The notes beneath the pieces are model-generated. The model was not told the origin of the DNA. It worked only from the letters and a program-made list of their open reading frames with translations, and did not search any database. A stretch of 64,000 nucleotides of DNA from the NCBI GenBank assembly GCA_013398175.1, contig VZRZ01008251.1, positions 119,786 to 183,785 on the forward strand, given 5' to 3'. This document shows, piece by piece, positions 10,631 to 22,100 of the stretch. The first letter of the stretch is position 1; each line of letters starts with the position of its first letter. Origin of the DNA: Climacteris rufus. Taxonomy: Eukaryota > Chordata > Aves > Passeriformes > Climacteridae. A program made the position numbers and the translations under genes.

Positions 10631-12549
10631 CCTGGTATTTCACACGTCCTTATCACCTTGCCCAGGCAGGGTGGATATACCTGTACCCACCTCCGCCTTC
10701 CCTCTGCTTTGTTGGGAATATTTCAATTCCTGCTTGACCCCAGAAGACTAATAGTGAAATAGTAATGCGTGGTGGCTTGTAAGCCCCTGTTTTTCCTCAG
10801 TGCTGCCGTTGCTGACTGCTGTTCAAGTTGTAGAAATTGTAGTGAAGGCAAGCTGTGAATGTTTACTCTTTACTTGTAAATAACGATGACAAGCTCCTGT
10901 CTCCCGGAACCAAACCATTGTTTGGAGAGCAGTCGCGCTGGCTTTTATAAACGTTATCTGCTTCTGTTGAATTGGCAACAGGAGAAGGTGACGTTAAAAG
11001 AAGCTCATGTAGACCTACCCGTGTGAGGGTTTTGTAATAGCTCGACAGCAGGTCAGTCTATTAGAAGAGTTTAGCTATTGGCCAGCACCAATGGAAAATC
11101 TTAGGAGCAAGACTTACAAACCACACAAAGAATTTTTCCTATTTGTTCAGGGATTTTTAATTTTTGCTTTGTATTGTGAAGCCCGTTCACATCCGTGCTC
11201 CATTACTTCAGTAAATCTCGGTGCAATGTGTGTTGTTTCTCCGAAAGAGATGGAGCTGAGGAGGAGCTGGCTCTGCAGCCCTTGGTCCCTGCTGGATAAT
11301 GCCCCATTCCCAGGCAATGTGTGCATGGAGGAGACTGCCTGAGTGCTTATCCTCTGTGCGACTGCAGCAAAAGGGAGAAGAGGGCTGAGTAAGGACAAAG
11401 AAAAATTCCAAGCATGGTGGGAGTAGGAAAGCGAATAGAAATTTCACTTCTGCTGAGTTCTGTATTCTGTCCTGCCAACACCCCCGTGCTTAGAGAAGGG
11501 AAAATAGAGCTTTAATGGACAGTATTCTTTACTTAAACTTAGAGTCTAGTGCCCCATGGTTCTGGCATAGACGACATGACAGTGAGCTCTGAAATTCTGG
11601 ATGCACCAGCTCAGGTGAAATTCAGCTGTTCAGCTGCAAACATTTCTTGAAGTAAAAAAGAGGCATTTTAATGAAAACCCACAGAGGCCAGCAGTTGCAC
11701 TGGGCTCCATTATCAAGAATTTCTTATATTCTTCTTCGATGTTACACACAGCAAAAATCATTGCTATGTCTTGTCCATACCTGTAATTTACCTCACAGTA
11801 GCTGAGGACCATTTAGTAGATTGTTTTGCTCCAAAAGCTTAAAAGCTAAAGCAGCTGAAAAAGGATTGAAAGATGCTTGATCTGCTGGAGTTCCACGCTC
11901 GTGCAGCAAAGGTGGAGGTGTGATACCATCTACAGAAACTGGTGCTGGAGGGAGCTGCAGCCAGGGTGTCTCAGTCAGTAAGAATTAGGAGCTCTTGCAA
12001 TATAGTTGTTATTTATTTCTATTGCACTGGGAGGGAGTTTGTGGCTAGAAAGACAAGAAGTCTTGGTGTGTGAAGCAACTGTCCTGTATAATGGAGAGGT
12101 GTTAGTCACTGTGGGAGGGAGGTGACAGGCAATGTTTGCTTTTGACAACAACAGTGAAGCACTTCAGTAAGGATGCAGTTATTATTGAAGACTCCTGGTT
12201 GGACATGACAAGATTTTGCTTCTGATAACCACTACACTGATGCTTCTGGTACAGTCTGTCAGTTGCTACTTTAAATTTCTGGCTTTTTCAAAGGCAAGGA
12301 AGAGCAGATTAAAGGAATCCCGTATATTTGGGGTGGGACAAAGTCCCTGTTTTATGTGGCATGTGGGCAGGTACAGTTTATGGGCTGTGGTCACTCTTGG
12401 GTCACAGACAGGGATTTGGTGCAGGGCAAATGCTGAGTACATTGTGAAACCCTTTCCCCCCACTGGAGCGAGTTACCAACCCAGAATTCCTGTACGCTTT
12501 ACATTTTTGTGTCTTTTGGTGTAATCAATTCTTTGACGCTTTGTTTCAG
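10209..12549 (+). other. DIS3L2: DIS3L2 intron 1
   Basis: The intron runs from GTGAGT at 10209 to a pyrimidine-rich acceptor ending TTGTTTCAG at 12549. Its first 400 bp belong to the CpG island and the rest is AT-richer. I recognised no repeats or embedded genes. Confidence 0.6.
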
Positions 12550-12615
12550 GAAAATAAACCTTTTTTCCTCTGTGTCTATTTATAACTCCCTGAAGCTTGA
12601 GCCTTTCACTGCACT
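12550..12615 (+). other. DIS3L2: DIS3L2 exon 2, 5' untranslated part
   Basis: The exon begins after the acceptor TTTCAG. The 66-base leader has no ATG and contains an in-frame TGA at 12598-12600, five codons before the ATG at 12616. The coding region therefore cannot extend further upstream in this exon, and the ATG at 12616 is the first one in the predicted mRNA. Confidence 0.65.
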
Positions 12616-13312
12616 ATGGATCAGCTGGGGCACGTGAGGAGTCCAGCTTCTGCCCACGGTGCCAAGGAGGGCCCGAGCAAGGCGGCTGCCCCGCAGAAGA
12701 ACGCGTACGCCAGGCTCGTGCAAAAGCACCACAGCGGCCGCTTCCAGTCCTACCTGAATCACATTGCACAGACAATGCAGCTGGAAGAAGGCATCTCCAG
12801 TGACCCCAGCTTGGATCTGGACCCCCCTCTGAGGAGAGGCCTGGTGAAGGATAATCCAGCCAGGAATGGGATGAACATGCACAGCTATTCACCGGTCAGA
12901 ACGTCGCACCTGGAACAGCCCCTGCCCGGGTTTGAGAACAATAAACCCCAAACCTCTCTGAACAGGTGTCCTCTTAAAAAAAATGCCATTTTTAGTCCAG
13001 AAGGAGACTTGGAGTTGGAGGAAGACTATTATGTGTATCGGCGTGGAGCTGCTTCTGACTTTTTAAATGTGAGTGAGGCCTTTGGTGGGAGAGCGTCCAA
13101 CAGCCTGAGACACCGAGGAGCTCTGCAGAAATCTTCTGGTTCTGATGAGAAGGAGGAGGAGGAGATGTGGAGGAAGAAACACAAGAAACGAGGCAGATGT
13201 CCTGCCAACACTGATAAGGCAGCTGGACACTTGTTGACTGAACAGTTTGGTGAGGATGTGCTGGCAATGAATGCCAGAAAAAACAGTCACTTGTCTCCAG
13301 GTCAAGTCCAAG
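12616..13312 (+). CDS. DIS3L2: DIS3L2 first coding exon: novel 232-residue N-terminal extension
   Basis: The open frame starts at an ATG with A at -3 and G at +4. It runs 232 codons plus one base to a strong donor (CCAAG, then GTGAGT at 13313). The leftover G joins GT of the next exon to make a glycine codon, so the frame continues into the recognisable DIS3L2 exons. The protein segment is mostly hydrophilic. It has a KNAYARLVQKHHSGRFQSYL-like stretch near residues 28-47, an acidic run around 131-138, and an acidic-then-basic tract at about 177-194 ending RKKHKKRGR, which looks like a nuclear localisation signal. There is no signal peptide, membrane segment or domain I recognise. From memory, human DIS3L2 starts further downstream and lacks this segment. 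It could be a bird- or sauropsid-specific coding exon, an alternative isoform, or in principle an exon of a transcript that only partly joins DIS3L2. The splice phase favours the first two. Confidence 0.75.
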
Positions 13313-16300
13313 GTGAGTTCACTCTAATATACTGTTTGGTCCATTTGCTGCAATTACTGTGGAATTGAATGTGATGTGTTAGTCATGAGTGTGTTAACAT
13401 GAGCCAGTTCTACTCTGTCCAAGTTAGTCAGCCCTTGGATACCTGTGGGTGGCTTTGTCCTGGTTTACAAGTAAGCCGTGTGGCATGTGCAAATGCCTTC
13501 ATGTGGAGCCAGCTCGGTGCTGGCAGGACCTAATTCCCTGGCCTAAACTCTGTGACTGTGGCTGTGCTGCTTCCAGGATCAGCTCAGGGCTAGGAGAGCC
13601 CAATTTCTGTGGTGTAGAGTCCAAATTAATAAGAGTGCTGGAACTGAGTTGACTCAGGGCAGAGTCATGCTTTTCTCTGCATTGCTTCTTTAAATCTGAG
13701 TGCTGGTTTGCCTTTGGTCCAGGCCCATCCAATACTCAGGGGCTAAGGTGCCTGTATAATAGCCAGTTCCTGATAGAGAGGGTTAACTTCAGGAAATTTT
13801 GCTGTAAGTAATAAAGAGAGCACATTTTGCAGTGCTAAAGTGAATGTGTCTCTTAAATGTGATGTTCAAGGCAAAAAGCCTACTTAGGGACATAAATAAA
13901 TTTTTTTATTAAAAAAAAATCCCCAAAACACAGCATGAACAAGGAACCAAAGCCAGACTGTTTAAATTTAATTTCTCAGTGTAATGGGTTAAAACTTTCT
14001 CTGAATGTTATTTATGCTGAAATACTTCGATAGCCTGATCTTATGAGCTACTACTGGAGGAACTCATAAATGTCACCATGTTAAATTCTCTGTAACAAGT
14101 AGAAAAGAGATCAATTTCTCAGCTGGGTAAGATCAGCCTGAGGCCTATCACAACTCTTGAATTGAAAATCAAATAACTGTTTAGTTAAATCAATCTTAAA
14201 AACTAAGTCCTAAGACTCAAGAAGGGCAAGTAATATGCTTTTTTTCTGGATTTGCAGTATTTTTGAGGTTGTGGCAACAGATAATGTGCTAAAGTTGGTA
14301 ACCTTTCATGAGTTCTTGCAAGTCTAGTCACAGAGAGAGATTTAATGCAGCTTATGGTAAAATTTGTTGATGAGCTTGATTTTTAGGAGGGAGGGAGGTT
14401 TTTACATGGTTCATTGTAACACTGTTTGTTGTGCTAGCCTGTCATCACAGACTTTGCTACCTTCAGCTTTTGAAGCGTACGAAGAGCAGCTGACAGAGAT
14501 GAAGAGTCTTGATGGCATACAGTTTATATCCAGGAAAATTATAGGTGCCTACATGGATAAAATAAAAATAGCCTGGCTTTCAAAAGCAAGCACCCCCAGT
14601 GGCCTCCTGTGCTAGTTGGAAATGGGATTGCACAACCCCTTTGTAAACTGGTTGTTTGTTTAATATAAAAACCTGAAGCAGAAAATGTTGACCCTCGTGT
14701 TTGACTTCCCAGGTGGAAAACTCACACTGTGGGAAAGATTATTGGCAAGTTATTTGCTCAGCAGTGACAGCCTCCCTCCTCTTCCCCCTGCATGCCTCCC
14801 CAGCCACCCTCCTGTGGAGCTGAGACTGGGTCCCCTGCAGAACGCTTGCAGGGACGTGAAAACAGTTTCTTGGGGAGGAAAGAAATAGGAAAAAATTAAT
14901 AAATATGTCGCTTGTTTCAGAGAAATGTCTTTTCTGCTGTTCAGTATGAGTATATTTTAGGAGTCTTGTTTAAGTGAAATGAAGATTTTGCAGTATGCAA
15001 GTGCTTAGGTATAAGAACTCGCACATCACAGTATCAGATTAATATTTCCTCACTTCAAAGCTTGTATTTCTCTCTTGATGCTGATATAAGTCCTATTATT
15101 TTGCATAGGCAGGTGTTTGGTTTGATCAGTTTAAATCAAGGCTTGTGAAGCTGTGATGGCAAGAATTGCTTCTGTCATAGCAGTGAGGCGTATCATCTTT
15201 TCAGGAGTGACATTTCCTCACAAATTAGCTCTGTTCAGACTGTTGTAGGATTTCCAAAAGTCTCTTTGAGTTAATCTCAAAGCCAGGCTTCTCTCTTTAT
15301 ACCTTTTCATTTCATTGTCCTCTTCTTAACAGCTCTGCATCTCAGCCTTAGCCATGGTTGGGTTTGCAATGACCTGAGAACTGACAGTACTAAAATTGAA
15401 GACAAATATAAAGACCCGTGAAAACCCTTTGGGTGCCCTGGGGCAGGCTGTAGGTAGTGAGGGACTGGTCCCTGTTGATGTCCTTTCAGTGCCAGAGTGG
15501 TTCCTGTGGCCTTAGGGGAAGGCAGGGACCTCTGAGCCCTGGAGCTCGGTGCTGTTGATGTGTTCCTGTCTGGAGTTCCATACAGCAACTGCTTTTCTTA
15601 AATATTGGAGGCTTTGCAGTTGAGGGAACTGAGTGTGAACAAAACTCCATTGTCCCTGGTGTGAAACATGACACAGTCATGAGACTGCAGGCTGGATTCA
15701 CTGTGCTATCAACACTCTTGGATTTGGGAAGACAAAGCTGCAGATAGAGGAATTCCACAGATTGTCACCCTTTTCTGTGCAGTTTTAACCTCTGTGAGGA
15801 GAATTGCCATAAAGCCTCCTGTTCTGAACTTTCTTCTCAAACAAAACCCAATAAACCAGAAAATAATCCTAAAATGTCACTTTAAATTGTGATGTTTAAG
15901 AGTTTTTAAGCTCATACAAATATTCTGCTGGTATTTTCCCTTAAATCTCCAATCCCCTAGATTCTCTGGGTGCTAAAATTTGGTTAAACTTCCTTAACAG
16001 AAAATTATCAAGTCCCTTGGGTTGTTTTCTGGTTTTGATCAAAGGCTCGGAGGGTTCTCCCGTTTCAGTCCAGAGTTAGTAATCAAAATTTTTTTTCAGA
16101 TTGACTGAAGTTGCTGTCATAAAAGGGCTTAAAACCTTCTTTTTCCTTGAGGACAGAAGTGCTGACTCTTTCTGCAGCATCTGTCTGTCACATGTGAGGA
16201 GTTGAGATTTGCATGGCTGCTATGTGGAACTTCATCTTAACTATCTATGCTGCTTTGCTTTGCCAGTCAGTAGTTTAGACCAAGCAGTGTTTTATTTGGA

Positions 16301-18593
16301 ACAGTGTTTTATTTGAAGCGAGATTTCAGCTGCATTTTGAGTATGGACTCTTCCCAGCTTGTTTTTTGAGGGAGAATTGCTGTTTGAGAGCACATTTCTG
16401 AGTCTGCTGGAAAGCCTAGAAATCAGAGTTCTGCAGAAAAGGACTGTCCTCCAAATATGGAGTGCAGTGTGGTCTTTGGGAATGCCATCTCCCAGCCACA
16501 CTTGATTTCAGAGGATCCTGGGAGCTTGAGTACCTGGGAATGAGGTGGCTTTGTTGATGTTGGAACTCGGGTGAAGCAGGATGGTTGTCAAGGCTGATTG
16601 CTATGAAGTAGGTTCAGATTTTGCAGGGCTGGATATACTGTCTTGGTTTGTCTCTGCAGACATCTTCCTTGGGAAGAACACTGCCAGCTTCCCTAGGTAT
16701 CCTGAGGCTCCTCTCACTAAAAACTTTGTAGGTTTATGATGTGGTGGAGGTATCTTGCCCATCTGTCAGGGTCAGCATGCCCCCTGAGTAGAAACAGACA
16801 ATTCCTGGGTAACAACATTGCTCAATTGAAACAGCAGTAGATTTCCACAGTCATTTCTGATTTATCATCTGTCTGACACTTGGCATTTATTTGCCCAGCC
16901 TGTGGTACTTAACCAACTTGGGCAGCTTCCACGGAGGAGTGGCGCTGGCAAGCAGGCTGGTGTTTAGCATCAGAGCTTTAAAAACAATTGTTGCTGTTGG
17001 ATGGTGGTGGTGTGCTTGTGGCTGCAATCCTGACATTTAAAAGGTTCAGGATAGGTAAAGGAAATACCCTGGAATGGCTTTCCTGCATGGTTGATGGGCA
17101 CAGCTGCTCAAGAAATATCAGCCTTAATAAGATGGCAAAATCTCAGGTATTTTGTCTTCCCATGGTACACTGCAGTAAATTTTGTGTTTGCCATTGTTTC
17201 CCTGGGGGAACTTTGGAGGAAGAACCACAGCTTCTGCTTTTCCCTTCTGTAAGGCAAATTTGGGATAATGATATTTTTAGTGGCGAGTCTTCCAATTCTT
17301 GTGTGGTGAAATTCAGTTCTGAAGAATGCTGTTATCTCCCTATCTGGCACCAGTAAATATGAGCCAGCAATCTACTAAAGGCCACAGAATCTGCTCAATA
17401 AATGGAGAATGTTGGTTGCTGTGGAAATCTTTAAAATGTAGCTAATCTTGCCAGGTTCAATGTAACGTTCCTTAGCTGACGTTAATCATAGTAATAAGAT
17501 ATGGGAGAGGAGAAAAAACTGGATTTACTGTATGGCCCCAGCTGAGAAACACATGAAAAATAGAATGCTCCTTTCTCTAATGGTTTAGCAACGTCATCAC
17601 AAACATAAATTTCTCTCTTGCTTTTGACAGAAAAAAATGTTACATTCCTGAATCTTGTGCAACTAATGTTTTTGGCAAACATCAGCTATAGTATGTGAGT
17701 TAATATCTGATGTATCCTCTCTTGGGGAGATGAGATCTTGCCCTTGCAAGGGGCTGTGTTTTTTATATGTGATCTAATAACTGTCTTCTGTGCCCTTTAC
17801 CAGAGCCCTGAGCACACTGTGCTGCAGCAGGACCCCTTGCATCTGGTAGCAAAGCTTTCACCTATGTGAAAGCAGGAGCTTCCTTCACTTATTAGTGCTC
17901 GTGTGAAAATGGTCTTTGGTGGAAAAACTTGTTGCTGTTAACCTGCTATTGTTTTAAATGATGTTTTTTTCCTCTCACTAGCCCCCATTATGTAGTTCAG
18001 GTAACTATGCCTGTCAGTGTGGTGTTGGTCCTAGGAAAATAATAGGCTAAGAGGAGAATGGAATTGATTTTTAGTTAGTTTTAAATCTGTTCTTTCATGT
18101 GACTTGTCATCAGTTTATCTAAGAAAGGTGCTGTTGTGCTCCCTCAGTGTCATTTTCTTATGAGATTGGGGGTTTGATGGCAAAGGTGTGAGTGTGGATG
18201 TTAGTGTGTGAACTTAATCCAATCACAGCGCATGTGCAATGGTTTAAAACCTGTTTAGTCAAACTAATTAAATGCAACAATACATTGAGAATTGTTACCA
18301 ACAGGTGTGTCTGCTTCTTGCAGTGTTCTGACCCTGTGCTCTTTAATACCTCTGTTAATCATCAGGAAGAAAATATATAAGTAAGATTGAAAGGGTATTT
18401 TTGATGACTTGGAGAGTGTTGAATAATGGGGGTAGTTACTGGCAGCCATCTGGATCACTTGGTGGACTGGGAGCAGACAAAACAAAATCCATTTATTGGA
18501 TTGCCAGCGTAGAGCCATGACAGCAGCGTGAGGAACTCGGTGTGGGAAGCAAAAGCTTGGAAAAAAGTTTTGAGCTCTTGATGGATTAATCAG

Positions 18594-19162
18594 CTGAACA
18601 TCCCCCTCCTGTGAAATGTGGCCAAAAGGGTAATGTATGAGCATGGGAATTGGAAGATGGAGTATGGAACTGTGTGTCTTTGGCACGGCAGCAGCAGCTT
18701 CTGGAGTGCTGTGTCCTGTGGTGATGCCCTCAGTTTGAGGCGGATGGTGATGAATTGATGAATACTCAGAGGACAGCCACAGGGAAGATTAAAACGCTGG
18801 GATCATGAGTGAGTGATTTGAGGAACCTTGCTTTACTTATCACAGAGATGCTTGGGGGAGGGGAGTTTTCAGTAAATTGCCTACATGGAGAACAGATGTT
18901 CAGTAATAGGCTACTCAGTTGAGCAGATTATGATATAATGCATTTGAGGCTAAACAAATCCAGGCTTGAAATACAGCACAATTTAGCAGTGAGGGTGAAT
19001 GACCATTGGAACAGTTTTACCAAGGCTTGTGGTATGTGGGCTGTCACTGGCACATTTAGAAGCCCTGATAACAATTTCTAGCCCTGCAATATGCTGTAGA
19101 TCAAGCAAAATTAATTTGTAAAAGCTGTCTGTCCTCTGCTGTCCGTGAGGTCAGTCAGGCCA
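18594..19162 (+). mobile_element. ancient CR1 LINE fragment, 3' portion
   Basis: A degraded match to the 3' part of amniote CR1 retrotransposons in sense orientation. Recognisable pieces in order are GTGGCCAAAAGGGTAATGT (near 18617), GGAGTGCTGTGTCCTG (near 18703), CAGAGGACAGCCACAGGG-like sequence (18768), the hallmark AGCAGTGAGGGTGAATGACC followed by ATTGGAACAG (from about 18985), and TGAGGTCAGTCAGG close to the end. The match is by eye against remembered CR1 consensus sequence. The high divergence suggests an old insertion of the type shared with turtles and other reptiles. No intact reverse transcriptase frame remains. Confidence 0.7.
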
Positions 19163-22100
19163 TGCACCCCAGTCAGGTGTGGCCCGTTGTTCAGGAAATC
19201 TCCAAGTGTCTTTCTTTGCCATGGATATCCAGGTAGGTAGGACAGGTGTTTGCAGATGAATTCAGTTGCTGCTGTGGTTCCTCTCCAGGCTGTGGCTGCT
19301 GTGGGGCTCTCTCTGCTGCCTTCCTCTACAGCTCTGCTCCTGCCTCTCCTGTCCCAAGTGCTGCTGCCCATCTTTTGCCCTCCCACCCCAGCCCCCTGCT
19401 AATTCCAGCTCCCTGGAATGCTGTGGGCTGCATGTCCCGAACTCCCTCTTGTGGGGAAATCCAAGCTACGGAGAGTTGAGACTTGGCTAGGGCAGGGTGG
19501 AAAACAAAATGTTGTGATCTACTGCATAAAATAATGTCTTCTGTGACAAAAATAAAGATTTCCAGGGTGCTGAAGGAAAATGTCAACACTAGCAGCTGCA
19601 GCCTGCAGATGTATGGGGCAGGTCCTGCCGTGGAGAATATTCTAGGCTCTCTACAGATGAAAGCCAGCAGCCATAATGTGTTTTTGTTCAGTCTGTGTGT
19701 TTTAGGCGTTTTCCCCTACACTGCTAGGGATTGTGATTTATGTACCTACTTCACTGAATGGACAGTATGGGGAATGGTTCATCAGCAGATGAACAGATTC
19801 TGCACCACCTTGGGTTACCTCAGGATATGTAGGAATCTGAAGGCAGTTCTTTGATTCCTTCAGCTGTTAATGTCTTCTAGTACGTTAGCACCTCCTGTCA
19901 GGTATTTTGCCTTTCAAAGCCTCTTGGCTTCTTCTGATGTTTAAGCAACTTGCTTCTCTCAAACTACTGAAGCCCAGAAAAATCAAAGACAGAACTTCCA
20001 CAATATTTTGTTTTTAAAGTGTTTTTCTTGAAGAAGCCTATTCACAGCGCAGTTGCTGGATAAAACAAAGAGCAAAAGGTATTGTGGAAGATGCTTTGGG
20101 AAGATGGAAGGATGAGTGGGAGTGGAAGACCCACATCCAGAGGCAGGAGTGGGAGCCTGGAGGAGTGCAGTCATCAGGCGGAGTAGGTAGTGAGGAGGTC
20201 ATGAGCAGGGTGGAGCAGGTTCACAGAGAGTCCTGAAAACCAAAAGAGATGTACCCCCTCCCTGACAACACCACTGTGCCGCTGCACGCAGCTGGAGCAC
20301 AGTAACTATTTTGATAAACTTTTAGTCTATTGCTACTAAATGAGTTTCGTCACCAGCCCTTCGTTCAGTGCCTGGAATGGTATCTTTGGCTCTTGCATTC
20401 CTGTAGTATTCCTACAACACAAACCCTGCTGAGGAATTGAATAAAACTGCAATTACTGTCTGAGTTCTGAAGTCAAAACCCTGCAAGCATGAGGATGCTT
20501 GGAAGTGTTTTGGAAGTGGAAGCATGGTGTCGTGAGCACATGATCTTGGCCGTCAGGAGCAGTTTCGACAGCATTGTTTTCCACAGCAGAAAGAATCCAT
20601 TGTGCATTTTTCCTCAGTTCAGTTTTTCAAAGCCTAGGCCCTTTCTGAAAAGCCAAAGTCAGCAAGAACATTTTCATTTTCTCTGGTTCCATGCTGAAAT
20701 CTAGGGACATGCAGCACAAGAGTTTTTAATAAGTATGTGCAGCTTAAAGCAAAAGAGCAGCGGCAACACGTGCCTTCCACCATATGCGTGCTTCCCACCA
20801 CATTTTCATGAATCTGGAAATGAGCATCTGTCTCTGTTCCTGACTTTCCTTATATCCATGGACATGCCACTTTTTTGCTACCTCCATTCCTAAATAGGAA
20901 TGTTGGTTCCTCAGTGTTTCATTAAGAATGCTGATGTCTGAATCTTTTATAACCAGCTGCAGTGGCACAGTCACTTTGCTCATGGCCCTAAGAACTCCCT
21001 AACAAACCATGGCATTCTGTGTTTTCCCACCTGGAGTCACTGGCTGGGGAATAGGCTGCCTGTCTGCAGCCAACTTGTCCCCCATGTGGCAAGGATTCCC
21101 TTTGTGCTTTTTTTTGCTGGATGTTCAACTCTTCTGTGCAGATCTTGGCAGACTTTCTGCCAAAGCTGTTTGAAGAATCACCTTCTCCAAAGAGGCAGGG
21201 TGAGGGAACTCTCTGGATGTGTTCCCGGGTGGATGCACAGATGGCTCACAGTGTCCTGGTGCACAAACACAGTCAGTCATGCCCATGGACAAGCCCCTGG
21301 CTGGCACAGGCAGAGCTGTGTTATGTTGTAGAGGGTTCCTGGTAACCAGCTGGGCTTTTACAGTCCTTTGAATCACCCCTGAACTCAAATTTTAGAGCTG
21401 TGTGGACAGGCCTTCACTTAACACGGTCTCTTCTCATTTTATTTTGATTTGTCTTGATGGTGAAAAGTTACATTTAGATTTATGCCGTGGCTGGACTCTG
21501 CTGGCCCATCATAGTGGGTCAATTAGTGAGGCTGGTGGGCCTGGGAGCTACTTCTGACAGCTGGATTTCAAGACAGTATCCACTCAGTTCAGGACATTTG
21601 CATAGAATTTGCATTTTGGCTGAGCCCGTGCATGTAAATGTAGGTTTACATTGTTTCTCTTCCTTGAATGACTGTTTAATTAACTTTAAACTTAATTATG
21701 CAATCTGCCATCTGCCTAAATCTCTACAGTGCTGTTATATCACCATCCTTTTCCACTTCCACCAAGATATTCCTTTTCCCGGAAGTTTGCCGTACTTTTC
21801 TATCATTAAGATAATTTCAAATCATTCACTCCCTGGGCTACTTTTGAGGAGGACTCACAACAACGTTGTAAGAACTCTCTTAGCTCTGTGGTCTGGCTTG
21901 GACTGTGCAGAGGAATGTGCTGCAGAACCTCCAGTTTAAGATTCTTTGAATTTACATTTCATGAGAGAAGAAAGATCTTTTATTTGCCTGTGATAAGGAG
22001 CATGCACTCAGACTTTTTCTTAGACCACAGATTGAGCATCTGAAATATTGCCTACCAGGTTTATCTCCTGCAGGTCTCTGTTGCAATGAAGCATCACTGA

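Noticed and set aside
14451..14550. Exon-like segment after a TCATCACAG acceptor with protein-like content (PSAFEAYEEQLTEMK)
   Set aside because: Its open frame is phase 0 at the acceptor, but exon 2 donates phase 1. Joining them reaches a stop within a few codons. No strong donor follows.
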